Below are positions 46,346 to 57,375 of a stretch of 64,000 nucleotides of DNA, in pieces; position 1 is the first letter of the stretch, and the number at the start of each line of letters is the position of its first letter. The notes beneath the pieces are model-generated. The model saw only the letters and a list, made by a program, of their open reading frames with translations, did not search any database and was not told the DNA's origin. Where the stretch lies: the NCBI GenBank assembly GCA_963691655.1, contig OY829326.1, forward strand, positions 56,661,776-56,725,775, written 5' to 3'. The translations under genes were made by a program, and so were the position numbers. This DNA comes from Toxonevra muliebris (taxonomy: Eukaryota; Arthropoda; Insecta; Diptera; Pallopteridae).

Positions 46346-47690
46346 AATTAGAATATTTTTTCAGCAAGGCGTTTGCTTTACTGTAGCCGGCCGGGGTGGC
46401 CACTACATAATATATTGACGTTTGTATTTACCGAATAGACTTCATATTAATAAAAATTTTCACATAAAAAATTATAAACTTCTATGGAAAATTGCCGGCC
46501 CTCTAAAAGTCAAAAGGTTACAAGTTCAGATTCATGTGAGAAAACTCATAAGCGATGGAGACGAAGAGTTAATAAATTCCAAGACATATTTTTCTGATTA
46601 TTTTAGTATTAGTCATTGAACATTCAAATCATTTTAGACGCAAAACTAACCAAAATATTTTATATTTTATTGAAACCAAATAGCCGAATATAGACAAATA
46701 TTAAGCCCACGTAAAATAAAATTAAGATGTAAACTTTAAAAACCCCAGAATGTTCATAATTTATTTTTTTTTTTTATTAACTTCATCAAACTCAATTTTC
46801 GTTATTTTTTTATGTTGGATTGTGTAATATGAAATTCTAATATCAAATAAAATTCATATATTTTTCAATAAAATATTACTTCTCCTTAATATTTCTTCTC
46901 AAAATTTGCAAGTACCCACTTGCCATTTTCTATTTATGAAATTTAATTTTCCTTCCTATTTTCATAATTCAATTTCAACTACACAAATATTTATGCTCGG
47001 TAAAAAAAAAGTGCAGCTTTTTCATGCATTTGCCAGTTCACAAGCGGCGCGCCGCTCTCATGTCTATGCCAACTAGTATAATAAATTATGCATGAAGACA
47101 CACCACGCCCACATTGTAAAGTGTGCATAAATACTGATGGTTGGCGGCAACATGTTGCCCACAAAATATGAGGCAAAAAAATAAAAAATAATAATAATGA
47201 TAAAACCTAATGGTAGAAGAAAGCACCAAAGAAGCGTTGAGTCTAGAGTTTGACTTATGATAAACGATGCGCAGAGTTGCATGCCATGGCATGATATTCT
47301 AAATGAATTGTGATGCGTTACTTAACCAGTGGTGTGTACACTAAAGTGGTTCGGTGGGCTTAAATTTAGTTCAATTTAACTGCTTGAAACTAGGGGTAAT
47401 TTACTGCAAGCGTTACATTGAAAGCATATAATGGTGCAAACATAAAAGCCATGAAAACCAATAGAATCAGTAGTCTGTGCATTATTTGCTATTTAAATAA
47501 AATAAAGTTACATTTGTGAATTGAAATGGCAGTAAAATTGTGTAGAAAGTACATAGTAGCATATAAAAATGTGTGGCTTTTGACAATTTGCCAAAAAATG
47601 CGTTCATATGTGAATTACACAATGGAGCAGTTTTCTAGCAATAGGGCAACTTTAAATGGTAAATGGTCATATTTTTGAGATATGACCTTG
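46346..47690. other. AT-rich spacer
   Basis: GTAGCCGGCCGGGGTGGCC near 46384 is a GC-rich island with no family recognised. AAGCGGCGCGCCGCTC at 47043 is a short perfect palindrome core. No gene is supported. Confidence 0.5.
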
Positions 47691-47694
47691 AGAA

Positions 47695-47995
47695 GGTGGT
47701 AATTTAACATGGGTAGATATTTGTGATCGCCTTAGCAAGACGACGGGTTAAATGCTTGGAACAGTCAAAATTCAGAAATAGAAAATAAAAATTCTTCTAC
47801 TCGGCGCCACCTCTTGGCTGAAAAGGGCAAACCTTCAAGAGTAAAAATTGCCTAAGAAAAGCTTTTCACTTTGCCGTTCGGATTCGACATAAAACTCTCT
47901 TCCATTTGTGTACAAATATAACTCACACAACATGAATGGATGAGAAAATCTCGGCCTAGGCCCTCCATGCGCTGTTGCACCATTAAAGGAAGGGG
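47695..47995 (+). mobile_element. tRNA-derived SINE (variant A)
   Basis: CGCCACCTCTTGGCTGAAAA, AAAAATTGCC, GAAAAGCTTTTCACTTTGCC, GTTCGGATTCGACATAAAAC and the distal CGGCCTAGGCCCTCCATGCG are the core words of the 22.1- and 40.7-kb copies in the same order. The tRNA head is decayed. Confidence 0.78.
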
Positions 47996-48499
47996 AAAGG
48001 AGAATATATTTTTAAAGAGGAGAAGAAGTTAAGAATGTTATGCAACAGCAAGTAATTCGGCGGGCACTTAGATACCTTGAAACACGTTTTCTTGAATCGC
48101 CTTTTTTGCCACTGTTTTACTGCTATGTACATCGATTGATCTCATTTGAAGAGAAATTTAAATTTATTCTAAAAAAATCACAATTTTCTCAATTTTCATA
48201 ATTTTTATTATGTGTTTATCAGCTACATGTTTTAATATTAAATCCCTGTTAAGGACGAAACGCCAAATTCAAAAAAAAAAAATTGTTCAGGGTTGTTGTG
48301 GAATCTGATCGCAATCGGAATCAGAATTAAAACTAAAGATATGGACTTTTCGGGTTTTTTAAAACTCTAATTTCAATCCCCGAGTTCCGGGATTAACCAA
48401 TAAATTGATCATTTTATCAAATATAAAATAAAAACTGGAAAACTATTGACGACCAGTAGTGGTCCTTGGGTTTGGGGAAAACTGACTTTACTATATTAA
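47996..48499. other. AT-rich spacer
   Basis: No gene or element recognised. Confidence 0.5.
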
Positions 48500-49570
48500 A
48501 GGATAAATATCAGACTCAATATCGACCAAAATTCAGACCTAGACCAAAAACTAGTGTTAACATTTTATCAATGTTCACACCAAAACAAACAGACCACTAA
48601 ATTAAAAGATAACTGGAACAAAACTGAGACAAATTTCAGACCAAAACATTGATTAAAAACAAAAACAATATTTAAACCATTAATTGGACAAAAATTCCAA
48701 CAGAAATCAATAAAAATTAGAACAAATTCAGACCGAATCCAAACCAAAATCAATTCAAAATTCAGCCCAAAAATCAAACAAAAATTCAGAAAAAAATTTA
48801 TATCATGACTCAGACTAACAGTTATACAAAACTTTAGGCCAAAAGAGCTCCTAATACCTAACGAAAGCAAACGAAAATTCAGACCAAAATCCAGTGGAAA
48901 TATCTGATAAATATTCACACAAAAATATTTTTAACTCAAATACAGACCAAATTCAGACAACAAATTAAAAAAGCCTGGGCCAAAATTCCAGCCGAATTCA
49001 GATCAAAATTTAAAACAAAATTTAAATTGATAGTATTTTAGGAGACTATGAAAATTAAATCTAGAGGTTAATTTTCAAAGTCATGACTTAAGTTCATGTC
49101 AATTTCGTTATTTGAAGTTATATATAAACAGGCTTAATGAACAAATGTAGTCATCACAACAACAATGTATATAGAGACGGGCAAATCAGACGGCCGTTTC
49201 GGAATCCGCCACAATTGGTTTTGGACCAAAACTCCTATCAAAACTAATCCAATTCGGACCAAAATTGCGACCACAATTTAAACTATGAGTTAGATTAAAA
49301 CTAAGACTAAAAGAACGCCAAATACAAATTAAAAGCAAACTAAAGTTTTGACCAGAAATCAGATCAAACTCTGAGTTAACGCTGGTCAGAGCAAAATTTG
49401 GACCACAATTTAGACTAAGAGTTACACCAAAACTCAAACCAGAAGGATACCGACAAATCAAAATTTAGACTAAAGACGGATTAAAACTCAAATCAAATTC
49501 AGATCAAAAACCACAACAAAACTCAGACAAACAATCAAACCAGAATTCAGATCAAAAACGAATCCCGAAA
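48500..49570 (+). repeat. Degenerate CAGACCAAAATTC minisatellite (long block)
   Basis: About 1.07 kb of irregularly spaced words such as CAGACCAAAATTCAGA, CCAAAACTCAAACCAGAA and GATCAAAACT, interrupted by ~190 bp of ordinary sequence at 49030-49180. Two minus-strand frames (48568-48918 and 49186-49461) carry repeated G-L-N-F / G-R-N-F words and are products of the repeat, not genes. A short block of the same family lies in opposite orientation at 18605-18890. Confidence 0.8.
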
Positions 49571-49849
49571 AACGTGGGATTATGCCTTTTAATTTTTTGG
49601 GACTAATTTTAGAAAAAATCCCAGGATTGACATCCATAATTGAAAAAACTTTGATTATATCGATTTCAGGTTCAAATCAGAATTTGCATCTGGTTTTAAT
49701 GTCGCAGTGAGCTTATAGCCCTGACAGCTGGTGCTTAATTTTAAGTTAGTTTTAAAATTAGTTTTAAGATTAAATAAATAATAGTAAAAATTAGTTTGTT
49801 TACCGGGGAAAAATCAAGCAGCAGATCGCTGAGAGATTACGCCCTTTTT

Positions 49850-51015
49850 AATTTTGTGTGGTCGGGCATTTTAAGTTGAGAAATCTTGCAAAGAAGCAGC
49901 CGAAAAAATTGTAGGGTTTAAAAAGGCAAAGACGGAGCATGGGAACTTATCCCGCAAAGGAGTGAGCTGAAAGCTCAGTTACTAAATTCTAAAAGTCGAA
50001 ATGAAACAGTAATGCCACTGAACCAATACAATACAGTGCTGAAGAATACCATAAAATCAGCGAAGAGAGACAAGAAAAACTTTGCCAACAGTATCACGAT
50101 TTACGAGGTGTCTACACTGCCATCAATAAACTCGCAAATGTGAAAAAAAACGATTCCACCACTCGTAGACGAAAATACTCACGTCAGATGAAGGACAGCT
50201 AGCTCGATGGAAGCAATTTATTGAACAGTACAAAGGACACGATCAAACAGCAGAAATTGCGTCGTACATTGAAGCTGGCAGAGGACGTAACCCGAATAGA
50301 ACTGTCTGAGAAAAACAAATAACGAATCCCCAGAAGGGATACACGAAAGACTCAGTGATTTAGACTACACAAATGATATATAAGTATTTTACTACCCACA
50401 CTCTTTTAGCAGCGAAGCAAAAATTAGAAAAACTAGCAAGCGTCTGGTTAAAGGTGAACTTCAGTAAGACGAAACTCATGAGGGTTAACGCCTCTAAATA
50501 GAGCCTACTCAGAGTAAACATCAATAACAATGAGATACTTATAGAAAATCCCATTAAATTCTGCTACCTAGGCAGCTTAGTTTCAAAAGACGGGGGCGCA
50601 GATACAGACGTCAGCTTTCGCATAAATAAAGCACGAAACGCATATCACAAACTGAGAGGTGTTTGGAATTCATTAAAATTTTTAACACTAGCGTCAAACC
50701 GGTTCTGTTGTATGGTTCTGAAACCTGGTGGGTAACACAGGCGTCATCTTACAAAATACAAACTTTCCAAATACCATTTACAATGAAAACCTACACCTAA
50801 TGGCTGCAGCTTAATAGCTGTAAAAAAAATAGCCGAAAATGGAACTGGATCGATCCCACGCTCAGAAAAAAGGACTATGACCAGAATGGCCTTTGAGTGG
50901 AATCCTCAGGGTTCCCGAAGAAGAGGGAGGCCTGCCATCACCTGGATTCATTCAGTGCAAACAGAAAGCAGAACCACAGGCACATGACGTGAAATTAAAT
51001 GCATTGCACAAGATA
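49850..51015 (+). mobile_element. LINE remnant (RTE/craniofacial-protein-2-like type), RT core deleted
   Basis: Translating across frames gives, in order, LNQYNTVLKNTIKSAKRDKK (linker after the endonuclease), LTSDEGQLARWKQFIEQY (the conserved block before RT), then a jump to RLSDLDYTNDI, a decayed LDFADDI catalytic box. INNNEILIENPIKFCYLGSL, DGGADTDVSFRINKAR and WNPQGSRRRGRPAITWIHSV of the C-terminal region follow. Most of the RT fingers and palm between ~50280 and ~50350 is missing and there are many stops and frameshifts. The order of motifs marks a non-LTR element; the exact clade is not certain. Confidence 0.78.
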
Positions 51016-51121
51016 CACCACGTTGGGTAGTTGAGCTACCAGCTGCAGTATATTTATTATTTTATTTATTATTTCAAAAAGAAAGTGAATATACCTGTCC
51101 AACTAGGGGAAACCCACAAAA

Positions 51122-51400
51122 ATGAAATTGAAAATTTTATATGTCATGGAAAAGTATCCGGACATTGCGAAGGGGTCTATAAAGCGCGACAAACCTTTTG
51201 TGGATTTCCTTTGGCAGCAACAGGCTGAACACGCAGCACAACAATTCGATTGCGATTTGGCACCATTGGACAATTTTCTCTGGGAATATGTAAAATCTTT
51301 GCAAACCAGCCAGCAGTTATGTTTGAAAAAGTGTTCAAAAATTGGACAGATCGGATGACATTTCTAAAACGTAGTCATGATATTCGTATGTCCAGTTAAT
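51122..51400 (+). pseudogene. Myb/SANT-like DNA-binding fragment (frameshifted)
   Basis: From ATG 51122, ILYVMEKYPDIAKG is followed by a tryptophan-containing helix (FVDFLWQQQAEHAAQQFDCD) and FLWEYVKSL. After a frameshift comes VFKNWTDRMTFLKR. The pattern (ExHPxIAxG ... LW..L ... W.K.W.D.K..VK) fits the insect Myb/SANT-like domains found in transposon-linked regulators. Only one domain, ~80 codons, is left and the frame breaks near 51320; no following exon is visible. It may be a captured or retroposed piece. Family call is moderate. Confidence 0.5.
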
Positions 51401-51471
51401 GCAGAAAGATACAAAAAATATTTTAAAAGCATTCTTCTTCTACCCTCTATTCACAGGCAGTTCCTGCGAAC

Positions 51472-52266
51472 TAGAGATGGGTGCGTGACATGCGTTTTAC
51501 GTGACACGCGTGAACACGCACGCTCGTGTCATTTTTTCTACGCGAACATGCGTGAGCATGATTTAATTTCCATAATTCCTACTTGTACATGCGTGAGCGC
51601 GACCTAAATTCGACTTGGAAATGCATGAGTATAAGTTACTTTTAACCATGACGTCGTTAAAATTCACAATATCTTTAATACTTAATTTTGGTTATTAGAA
51701 AACCAACCCTGTGTTTTTCACTTAAGAATCTTGCAAATTCAAAATTATGTCGTATAATATATATGACAGGCTGAGGGGAAAAGCGAGCTAAAATTTATAT
51801 AAGAGCAAAAGTGAAATAATTTAGAGTGTCAGTGCAAGAATGGCATAAGTAATAAGGTTTAGAGTGAAAATAAATCGCCTTAAAAGTAAGAACAAAAATG
51901 GTATAACAATTCTTTCAGAGCAAGAACAGCATAGTTTTTTATTCCGTTTTCACTCTGAACATATTTTGTTTCACTTTTGCTCTGAACATATTTCGTTTCG
52001 CTTTTGCTCTTAAGTAAAATTATTCCACTTTTTTCTGAACGTAGAAGTTATACCACTTTTCCTCTCAGCCTCTCATATTATATGCATATTACTTATATAA
52101 GCATTTTATTTTTTATTTACATAAGTAAAATTTCTTGGAAAATCTTAAACGTGCGTGAATATGCGTTAACTTTTTTTGTTTGAAAAATGCACAAGCGTGA
52201 GTAGTATTTTCAAAGCCGTAAGCGTGCGTGAGCGTGAGTCAAAAAGTACTCGCGGGCCCATCTCTA
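51472..52266. mobile_element. hAT-like MITE with GCGTGA subterminal repeats
   Basis: 795 bp; ends TAGAGATGGG...CCCATCTCTA are perfect 10-bp inverted repeats, a common hAT terminus. Flanking octamers CTGCGAAC and ATGCAAAT agree at 5 of 8 positions, so a decayed target duplication is possible. Both subterminal zones are packed with GCGTGA words (left 51481-51603, right 52150-52232), mostly in the same orientation. No transposase. Confidence 0.75.
51753..52083. mobile_element. Palindromic element nested in the hAT-like MITE
   Basis: TATAATATATATGACAGGCT plus GAGGGGAAAAG on the left is mirrored by the reverse of CTTTTCCTCTCAGCCTCTCA plus TATTATA on the right. Inside, TTTCACTCTGAAC/TTTTGCTCTGAACATATTT words repeat three times. 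It probably inserted into the MITE later; alternatively it is the MITE's own core. Confidence 0.6.
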
Positions 52267-53973
52267 ATGCAAATAAATAATTCTGACTTCCAAGATGATT
52301 CAACTCCATGACATAAAACAAATAATGCATTAAATTTTTCTGTTTATGTTCATATAAACTTTTCTTTTTTCCACTATTAAGTTGAATTTGAATTTCCATA
52401 GTAATGGTATAAAATGGGTTAAAGGTATTATGTACACACAGTTACGTAAGCTCTAAAATATATAACACACGATGAATACAATATGAAGTAAAGTTCCCCG
52501 AAATTTTTACTCGTTAAGCTTAAAATGTGATTAAATTTATGCGACAAAACTCAAACCCAAATGCAGCAACAACTGCATGCGACTTACAGCAATTTTCTTG
52601 CTGCACTTTTTCGTTTTTATATTCATAACAAAAAGAAAAGTGCAATACGCGGAAATACTACATCAAAAACGGATTTCCAGAGGAAATTTTATGCGTGACT
52701 TGAAATTTTTAGTAGTAGCGTAAAGTATACAGAAAATAAGGAGCATAATATAATTTTCCTCTTAGCTGCTTGCATAAAGTGCATTTTCTTCACATACAAA
52801 GAGTGCAACATAAATAATAAAATTGACTAAAATACTTTTTCAAATTGAATAATTGAATGCAAGCGTAAGTAGCTGTCAAATGTACATGAAAAGAATATTA
52901 CAGGAACTGAAATATTATCAAATTTTATTTTAGTTAGTTCATTTACAACAGTAAGACAATTTCATGCGAACAAGCTTCATGCATAAACTTAACAATAAAT
53001 CTAAAAAAGAATATCTTAAATTAAATTATAAGCCTTTGTGTCATAGCTCAGTGTCATTCAGCACTTAATTATTAGACTCGCTTTTCCTGAAAATTGCATT
53101 TTTACATTTTGCTTTTAATTATATTACTTATAAAAAAATGTATTAAAGCGAAAAAAATAAATGTATGTCCATTCTTTTGCCTATAGCAACTTAATTGTCT
53201 ACGTATAAAATTTCAATTATTAAAATATTACCTACATAATTAAATTTTGGTGCCAAAAGTGCAAAAAAAAAAAGAAGTAGGATCAAAAAAATTTCAAGCA
53301 GTATAAAAAAGAAAATTTCAATTACAAAAATAATTATATGCTAGAGTAAAAATAAATATATCTATAAAATAAAATTGCAATAGCATATAAAAGAGTAACG
53401 ACGGAGATAAGGACGATAACGATGAAACACACATACACACATACACAACTAGCAAAAGTATAATAATTTAATTAATTAACAAAACCAACAACAAGTTTTA
53501 AATGCTTCTACATAGATATATTTATATAGATATTGTTTTATAATACAAAATACACACAAAAATATATACATACCTATGTGCATGAATACAATGGAATTTT
53601 TGTTGTTCATGTTCACCAACTACCCAGTCTGGAATTTTCTTCATCTATTTTGAATTTTGAACAGCTACCAGATACCATGATCCAAGTTTAAATATTTTTG
53701 TAATGAAATATCTCCAATATAATATTTCAACACTCAAAAAAATCATGAAAATGACGTAACCAACCGTTCAAAAAATAATTCACGACTTTCAATTTCGATA
53801 CGCTAGACACCCTGGAAGTTCGACAAAAAAAATGAGGAGGATATAGTGGAGGCAAATGCATCGCATTGAGATTAAAGTTAAAAAAAAATGTGCAGAAAAT
53901 TGAGAAATTCTTACATAGCTGCTCAAAAGTCGCTCTAGAAGGTGGTGGACCTCAATTAATATCTCTCCTCCAA
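52267..53973. other. AT-rich spacer
   Basis: Contains many A runs, (ACACAC/CATA) words near 53430-53450 and no supported gene. Confidence 0.5.
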
Positions 53974-53975
53974 TA

Positions 53976-55267
53976 AGGAGTGAGATCGAAAAAATCTTAA
54001 CAGATATAAAATTCAATAATTTTTAAACGGTTGATTTTAGAGTTTTAATTTTTTTTATTTAATTGATAATATTTTACAAATTACAGAAAAATATAACTTT
54101 TATAGTTCTAACCACTATTTATGAACTCGTGGACCTTTTTTGGTAAGCCTACCATTTGAGATTTGATAGTTGTTTCAGACACCTTTTTGGAACAGTTTGC
54201 CTCCTTTTAAAATCTTCGATATTTTGGGACACCTTTTTTGTGCTCTTTAAGTTTCTTTTCATAAGAGCCCAATATCTCTCAACTGGTCTTAGCTTGCTCC
54301 GGACGATTTGGAGGATTGGCCTCTCTTGGTACAAAAACTATGTTATTACTTTGGTACCACTCCAGTGCTTTCTTGCCGTAGTGACATGATGCCAAATCGG
54401 GCCAAAAATATGTGTACACCTTGTGCTCTCTTATGAAAGGAAGAAGTCTTTTTTTCAAACATTCTTTGATATATATTTCGGTATTTATAGAATCCACTGT
54501 AACAAATGACTTGTTTCTTTTGCCGCAGCTGCATATAGCTCGCCAAACCAGGAATTTTTTAAGAAATTTTGTCTGCTTTTGGATTCTAAATTGTTCTTCG
54601 ACATTTCCTCGAGCATCAGCATCATAAAAATTTTGACCTGGAAGCTGCGTAAAATCTCCCAGTATATACGTTTCGTCGTTCAATATACAATATGAATATT
54701 TTTGTATGAAATTCGAATTTAATTTCCGAGCCCTACTTTTGGCGTCTAAATTTTTTGCAGCATTCCTGTCTGGAACTTTTTGGAGTTTGTATTTTTTCAA
54801 ACCTTCATTGGCTTTAACTTTTTGCATCAAATAGTCAGAGCACTGGGCTAACCGGGCAGCTTTTCTACCAGATATGTTTGGAGATCTTTCAATATGCTTT
54901 CTATTTTTTTGGCTTTCCCAATATCATGTGGTCCTTGTTTTCTTCCCGAACCAGGTTTCCTATCGATAGCCAAATTCTCCTGAAATTGTTTAATAACATT
55001 GGAAACAGTTTGACGGCAGACCAATTCTTTGGCCAATTTTTTGTAGGACTAATTTGGATTTTTTTTGAAAATTTTTAATAATTTTAAGACGCACTTCTTT
55101 TTTTTCACTCATTTTGATCAAACTCAAAATAAATCAACATGTTTGTCATTAAAAATAACAACTGACATATTTTTCAAAGATAACTAGATCAAAGAAATTT
55201 TTAAATTTTACACCCAAAAAAAATTATTAGGTAAAACGTGTCTTAAGATTTTTTCGATCTCACTCTT
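53976..55267 (-). mobile_element. DD37E Tc1/mariner-type element, copy 2 (both ends present)
   Basis: Inverted ends AGGAGTGAGATCGAAAAAAT (left) and AAGAGTGAGATCGAAAAAAT (reverse of right) match for ~24 bp with one difference. TA dinucleotides flank at 53974-53975 and 55268-55269. Length is 1,292 bp, usual for this group. Its transposase, read on -, has frameshifts. Copy 1 at 35156-36150 is closely similar, which suggests fairly recent activity of the family. Confidence 0.9.
54149..55112 (-). pseudogene. DD37E transposase, copy 2 (frameshifted)
   Basis: ATG at 55112-55110. The N-terminal HTH frame is lost after ~25 codons by an indel in an A run (about 55055). It resumes as AKELVCRQTVSNVIKQFQEN, breaks again near 54890, then runs open through NDETYILGDFTQLPGQNFYD (first Asp), FLVWRAICSCGKR, YTYFWPDLASCHYG (second Asp) and FVPREANPPN. 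A 4-base AAGC insertion relative to copy 1 (about 54290) shifts the frame just before the Glu motif RPVERYW, which continues in the next frame with the C-terminus to TAA/TAG at 54149. Spacing of second Asp to Glu is 37 after allowing for the insertion. The catalytic residues survive, the reading frame does not. Confidence 0.88.
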
Positions 55268-55314
55268 TATGTTTCGTGAACAAAACATAAAGATAAATAA
55301 GGGCCACTTATCTA

Positions 55315-55905
55315 CAGTGATGTGAAAAATAATAGGAACAGTGAGTGGTTTAACTTTCAAAGCTACCTAAATAAAAAAATATTTATTTTTATAATACAAT
55401 AAAATTTTTGTAGGCTTGCTTAAAGCAAAGTTAAACGAAAAACAAAATATATTTTCATATTTGAACTTATAATTAATTATAGTAGTTAATAGTAATTAAA
55501 CATTTCAAATTCTGCTTAAATTGTGTGTGCAAAATAGTAAGGATAGCATTTAAACTTCAGTGGAATATAAACTGAAAATGATTTAGTATGAAGAAAAAGT
55601 TAAAGATTTCATTTAAATATATGATAAACTATTGTATTATTACTTCAATATATATTGTGTTGAATATCCTTTATTGTTGATTATAGCCAAACAACGCCTC
55701 AGCATAGAATCAAGCAGTTTCTGGCAAGTGATCACCGGAACAACCTCCCATGGATGCTTTGCAAATAACCAATGCTGATTAATGTTTGATGGATTCTTAC
55801 CTCTTAAGGTTAATTTCACTTCCCACCATACATTGTCAATCGGATTGAGATCTGGTGATTGCGAACGCCAGCATGAAGGGTTAAGGTATTTCTCTTCAAA
55901 CTATA
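55315..55905 (-). mobile_element. 3' half of a Tc1-like element
   Basis: A Tc1-type terminus TA-CAGTGATGTGAAAAATAATA at 55313-55334 and, 300 bp inward, the C-terminal part of a transposase on - . The element breaks off near 55905, with no matching 5' half. Confidence 0.78.
55640..55902 (-). pseudogene. Tc1-like transposase C-terminus
   Basis: An uninterrupted 86-codon end of a Tc1 transposase: RSQSPDLNPIDNVWWEVK, then PWEVVPVITCQKLLDSMLRR and a lysine-tyrosine tail to TAA at 55642-55640. The third catalytic position is Asp in NPID where most Tc1 members have Glu (NPIE); this may be a D,D34D variant or decay. It differs in sequence from the Tc1-like copy at 9.1-10.7 kb, so it is a separate family. 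Confidence 0.8.
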
Positions 55906-55959
55906 TATATGGGGAGTTTCATCACAAGGGATCCCATTTTTAAAATCGATCGGTGTCAA

Positions 55960-56278
55960 ACAAAGTTTAGTCCTATTGTGTAATAGTTACATCAAATTTA
56001 AACAAGATCGGTCAAAAACTCACCGAGTTAGAAGAGGGGATTGAATTTTAACATTTTAGTCTAACAGCTTCTGTTTCGGATCCATGAAATTAATTACCTA
56101 TCGCATTTAGAAAATTTTGTAAAACATGTTTTTGGCAGACTTTTATTAAATTTTTTGAAAAAAAAAAATTAAGCAAAATCCAATATTTTTCAAAAATGAA
56201 CTTTTTGTTTGGTCAAAAGAAAGCTCAGGTCTTTTCTTTTGAGAACTTTGGGGTCCAAAAGTGGATTGAGACTTTATT
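55960..56278. repeat. Left arm of an inverted repeat around an R1-like LINE
   Basis: GGTCAAAAACTCACCGAGTT, AACATTTTAGTC, AAAGAAAGCTCAGGTCTTTT and GAGAACTTTGGGGTCCAAAA recur in the same order, reverse-complemented, at 57374-57720. The arms agree well in these blocks and poorly between them. Confidence 0.75.
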
Positions 56279-56329
56279 ATCTATCTATTCCAAAAAAAAA
56301 AAAAAATAAACGCTCGAAATACCCATAAC

Positions 56330-57375
56330 GCAAGCTCTCGAACCCATGACACAAGCTCTCACTGCCAAATGGAGCAACAGCAACATGTATACCGCACAAA
56401 GCCATCATCATCGATGTAGAATACAAGGTGGCACCCCTTGCAGTCCGAATACAGAACGTGCAGCTAAATGAAATGGATGGAAGAGGCAAGCGTTCGACGC
56501 AGACAAGTTCAACATGGCTTGACGTGACGCAATGTTCCAGGCCAAACCAGCTGCAGACATGGCAGCGCATGCAGCCGCAGGACTTTCCAGAGCATGCGAT
56601 GCCCCAAGAGACAAGCAATCCTGATCATTAAGTCGGTGTACTGGCGGTTGTGGAGATAGCGGCAGCCAGGAAGAAATGCCATCAAGCATGCAGGAAAGTG
56701 CAGAGAGTTCGCTCTCTTCCCGCATAAGAAGCAATGCAGCTCAATTACAAAGTCTGCAGAATTAAGCTCAAGAAGGACATCAAAGCCAGCAAGAACACCT
56801 GTTTTGAACAGTTAGTCGACAACGCAGAAATCGATCATTGGGGATTAGCGTATAGGACAGTTATGAGGAAAGTCAGAGGCCCAAGGCCCCCACAGCCCAC
56901 TTGCCCCACACTGATGCGAAAAGTGGTAGCTGCACTTTTTCCCCCGGTATCGTACCGCCCGTTGTGCATGCTGCATGGACTGGCCAAAGTCCTCGATAGC
57001 ATTATAGGGGACAGGCTCCAGGAGTGGTTTAAAAAGCCAGGAGGGCTATCAGCACGACAGTTTGGAGTCAGAAAAGCGCGCTCCACTGTCGACGCAATAC
57101 AAGCGGTGATGAATATTGCACGCGAGGCCACCAGCGGCAAGTACAGCGGGGTAATGATGCTGGACATCAAAGATGTCTTCACCTTGGCGAACTGGCTTCA
57201 GATTATGAGTGCACTGAGAGGATTTGAAATACCGGAGTACCTGTTGCAGATAATCGCAAACTACTTCGACAACAGGAATGTAATATACGATACTGACGAC
57301 AGCGTGAAGCAGTATCGTGTCAAGAGAGGCGGGACTCCCTTCTCGGCCCAACGCTATGGAACGCAATATATGTAA
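56330..57375 (+). mobile_element. R1-like LINE fragment inside an inverted repeat
   Basis: A second R1-like copy with the endonuclease-RT linker and the first half of RT. It lies exactly between the two arms of a long inverted repeat (55960-56278 and 57374-57720). No 3' UTR or tail like that at 4177-4341 is present, so it ends abruptly within RT. Confidence 0.8.
56734..57375 (+). pseudogene. R1-like reverse transcriptase with internal deletion
   Basis: An open 213-codon frame: the linker (KLKKDIKASKNTCFEQLVDN), DHWGLAYRTVMRKVRG, PQPTCPTLMRKVVAALFPP, then a direct jump to VSYRPLCMLHGLAKVLDSII. RT fingers/palm follow with GGLSARQFGVRKARSTVDAI, SGVMMLDIKDVF (first RT aspartates) and GFEIPEYLLQIIANYF. 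About 90-100 residues between ALFP and YRPLC, including the KAPGLDG block, are missing in frame. The frame ends at RRGGTPFSAQRYG, just before where GVPQGS..YADD would come, so the catalytic YADD is absent. The upstream ~400 bases hold the preceding linker in shifted frames. Confidence 0.85.

Noticed and set aside
48568..49461. Two minus-strand open frames (116 and 91 codons) with repeated G-L-N-F words
   Set aside because: They are readings of a degenerate minisatellite with no start context, domain or splice signals.
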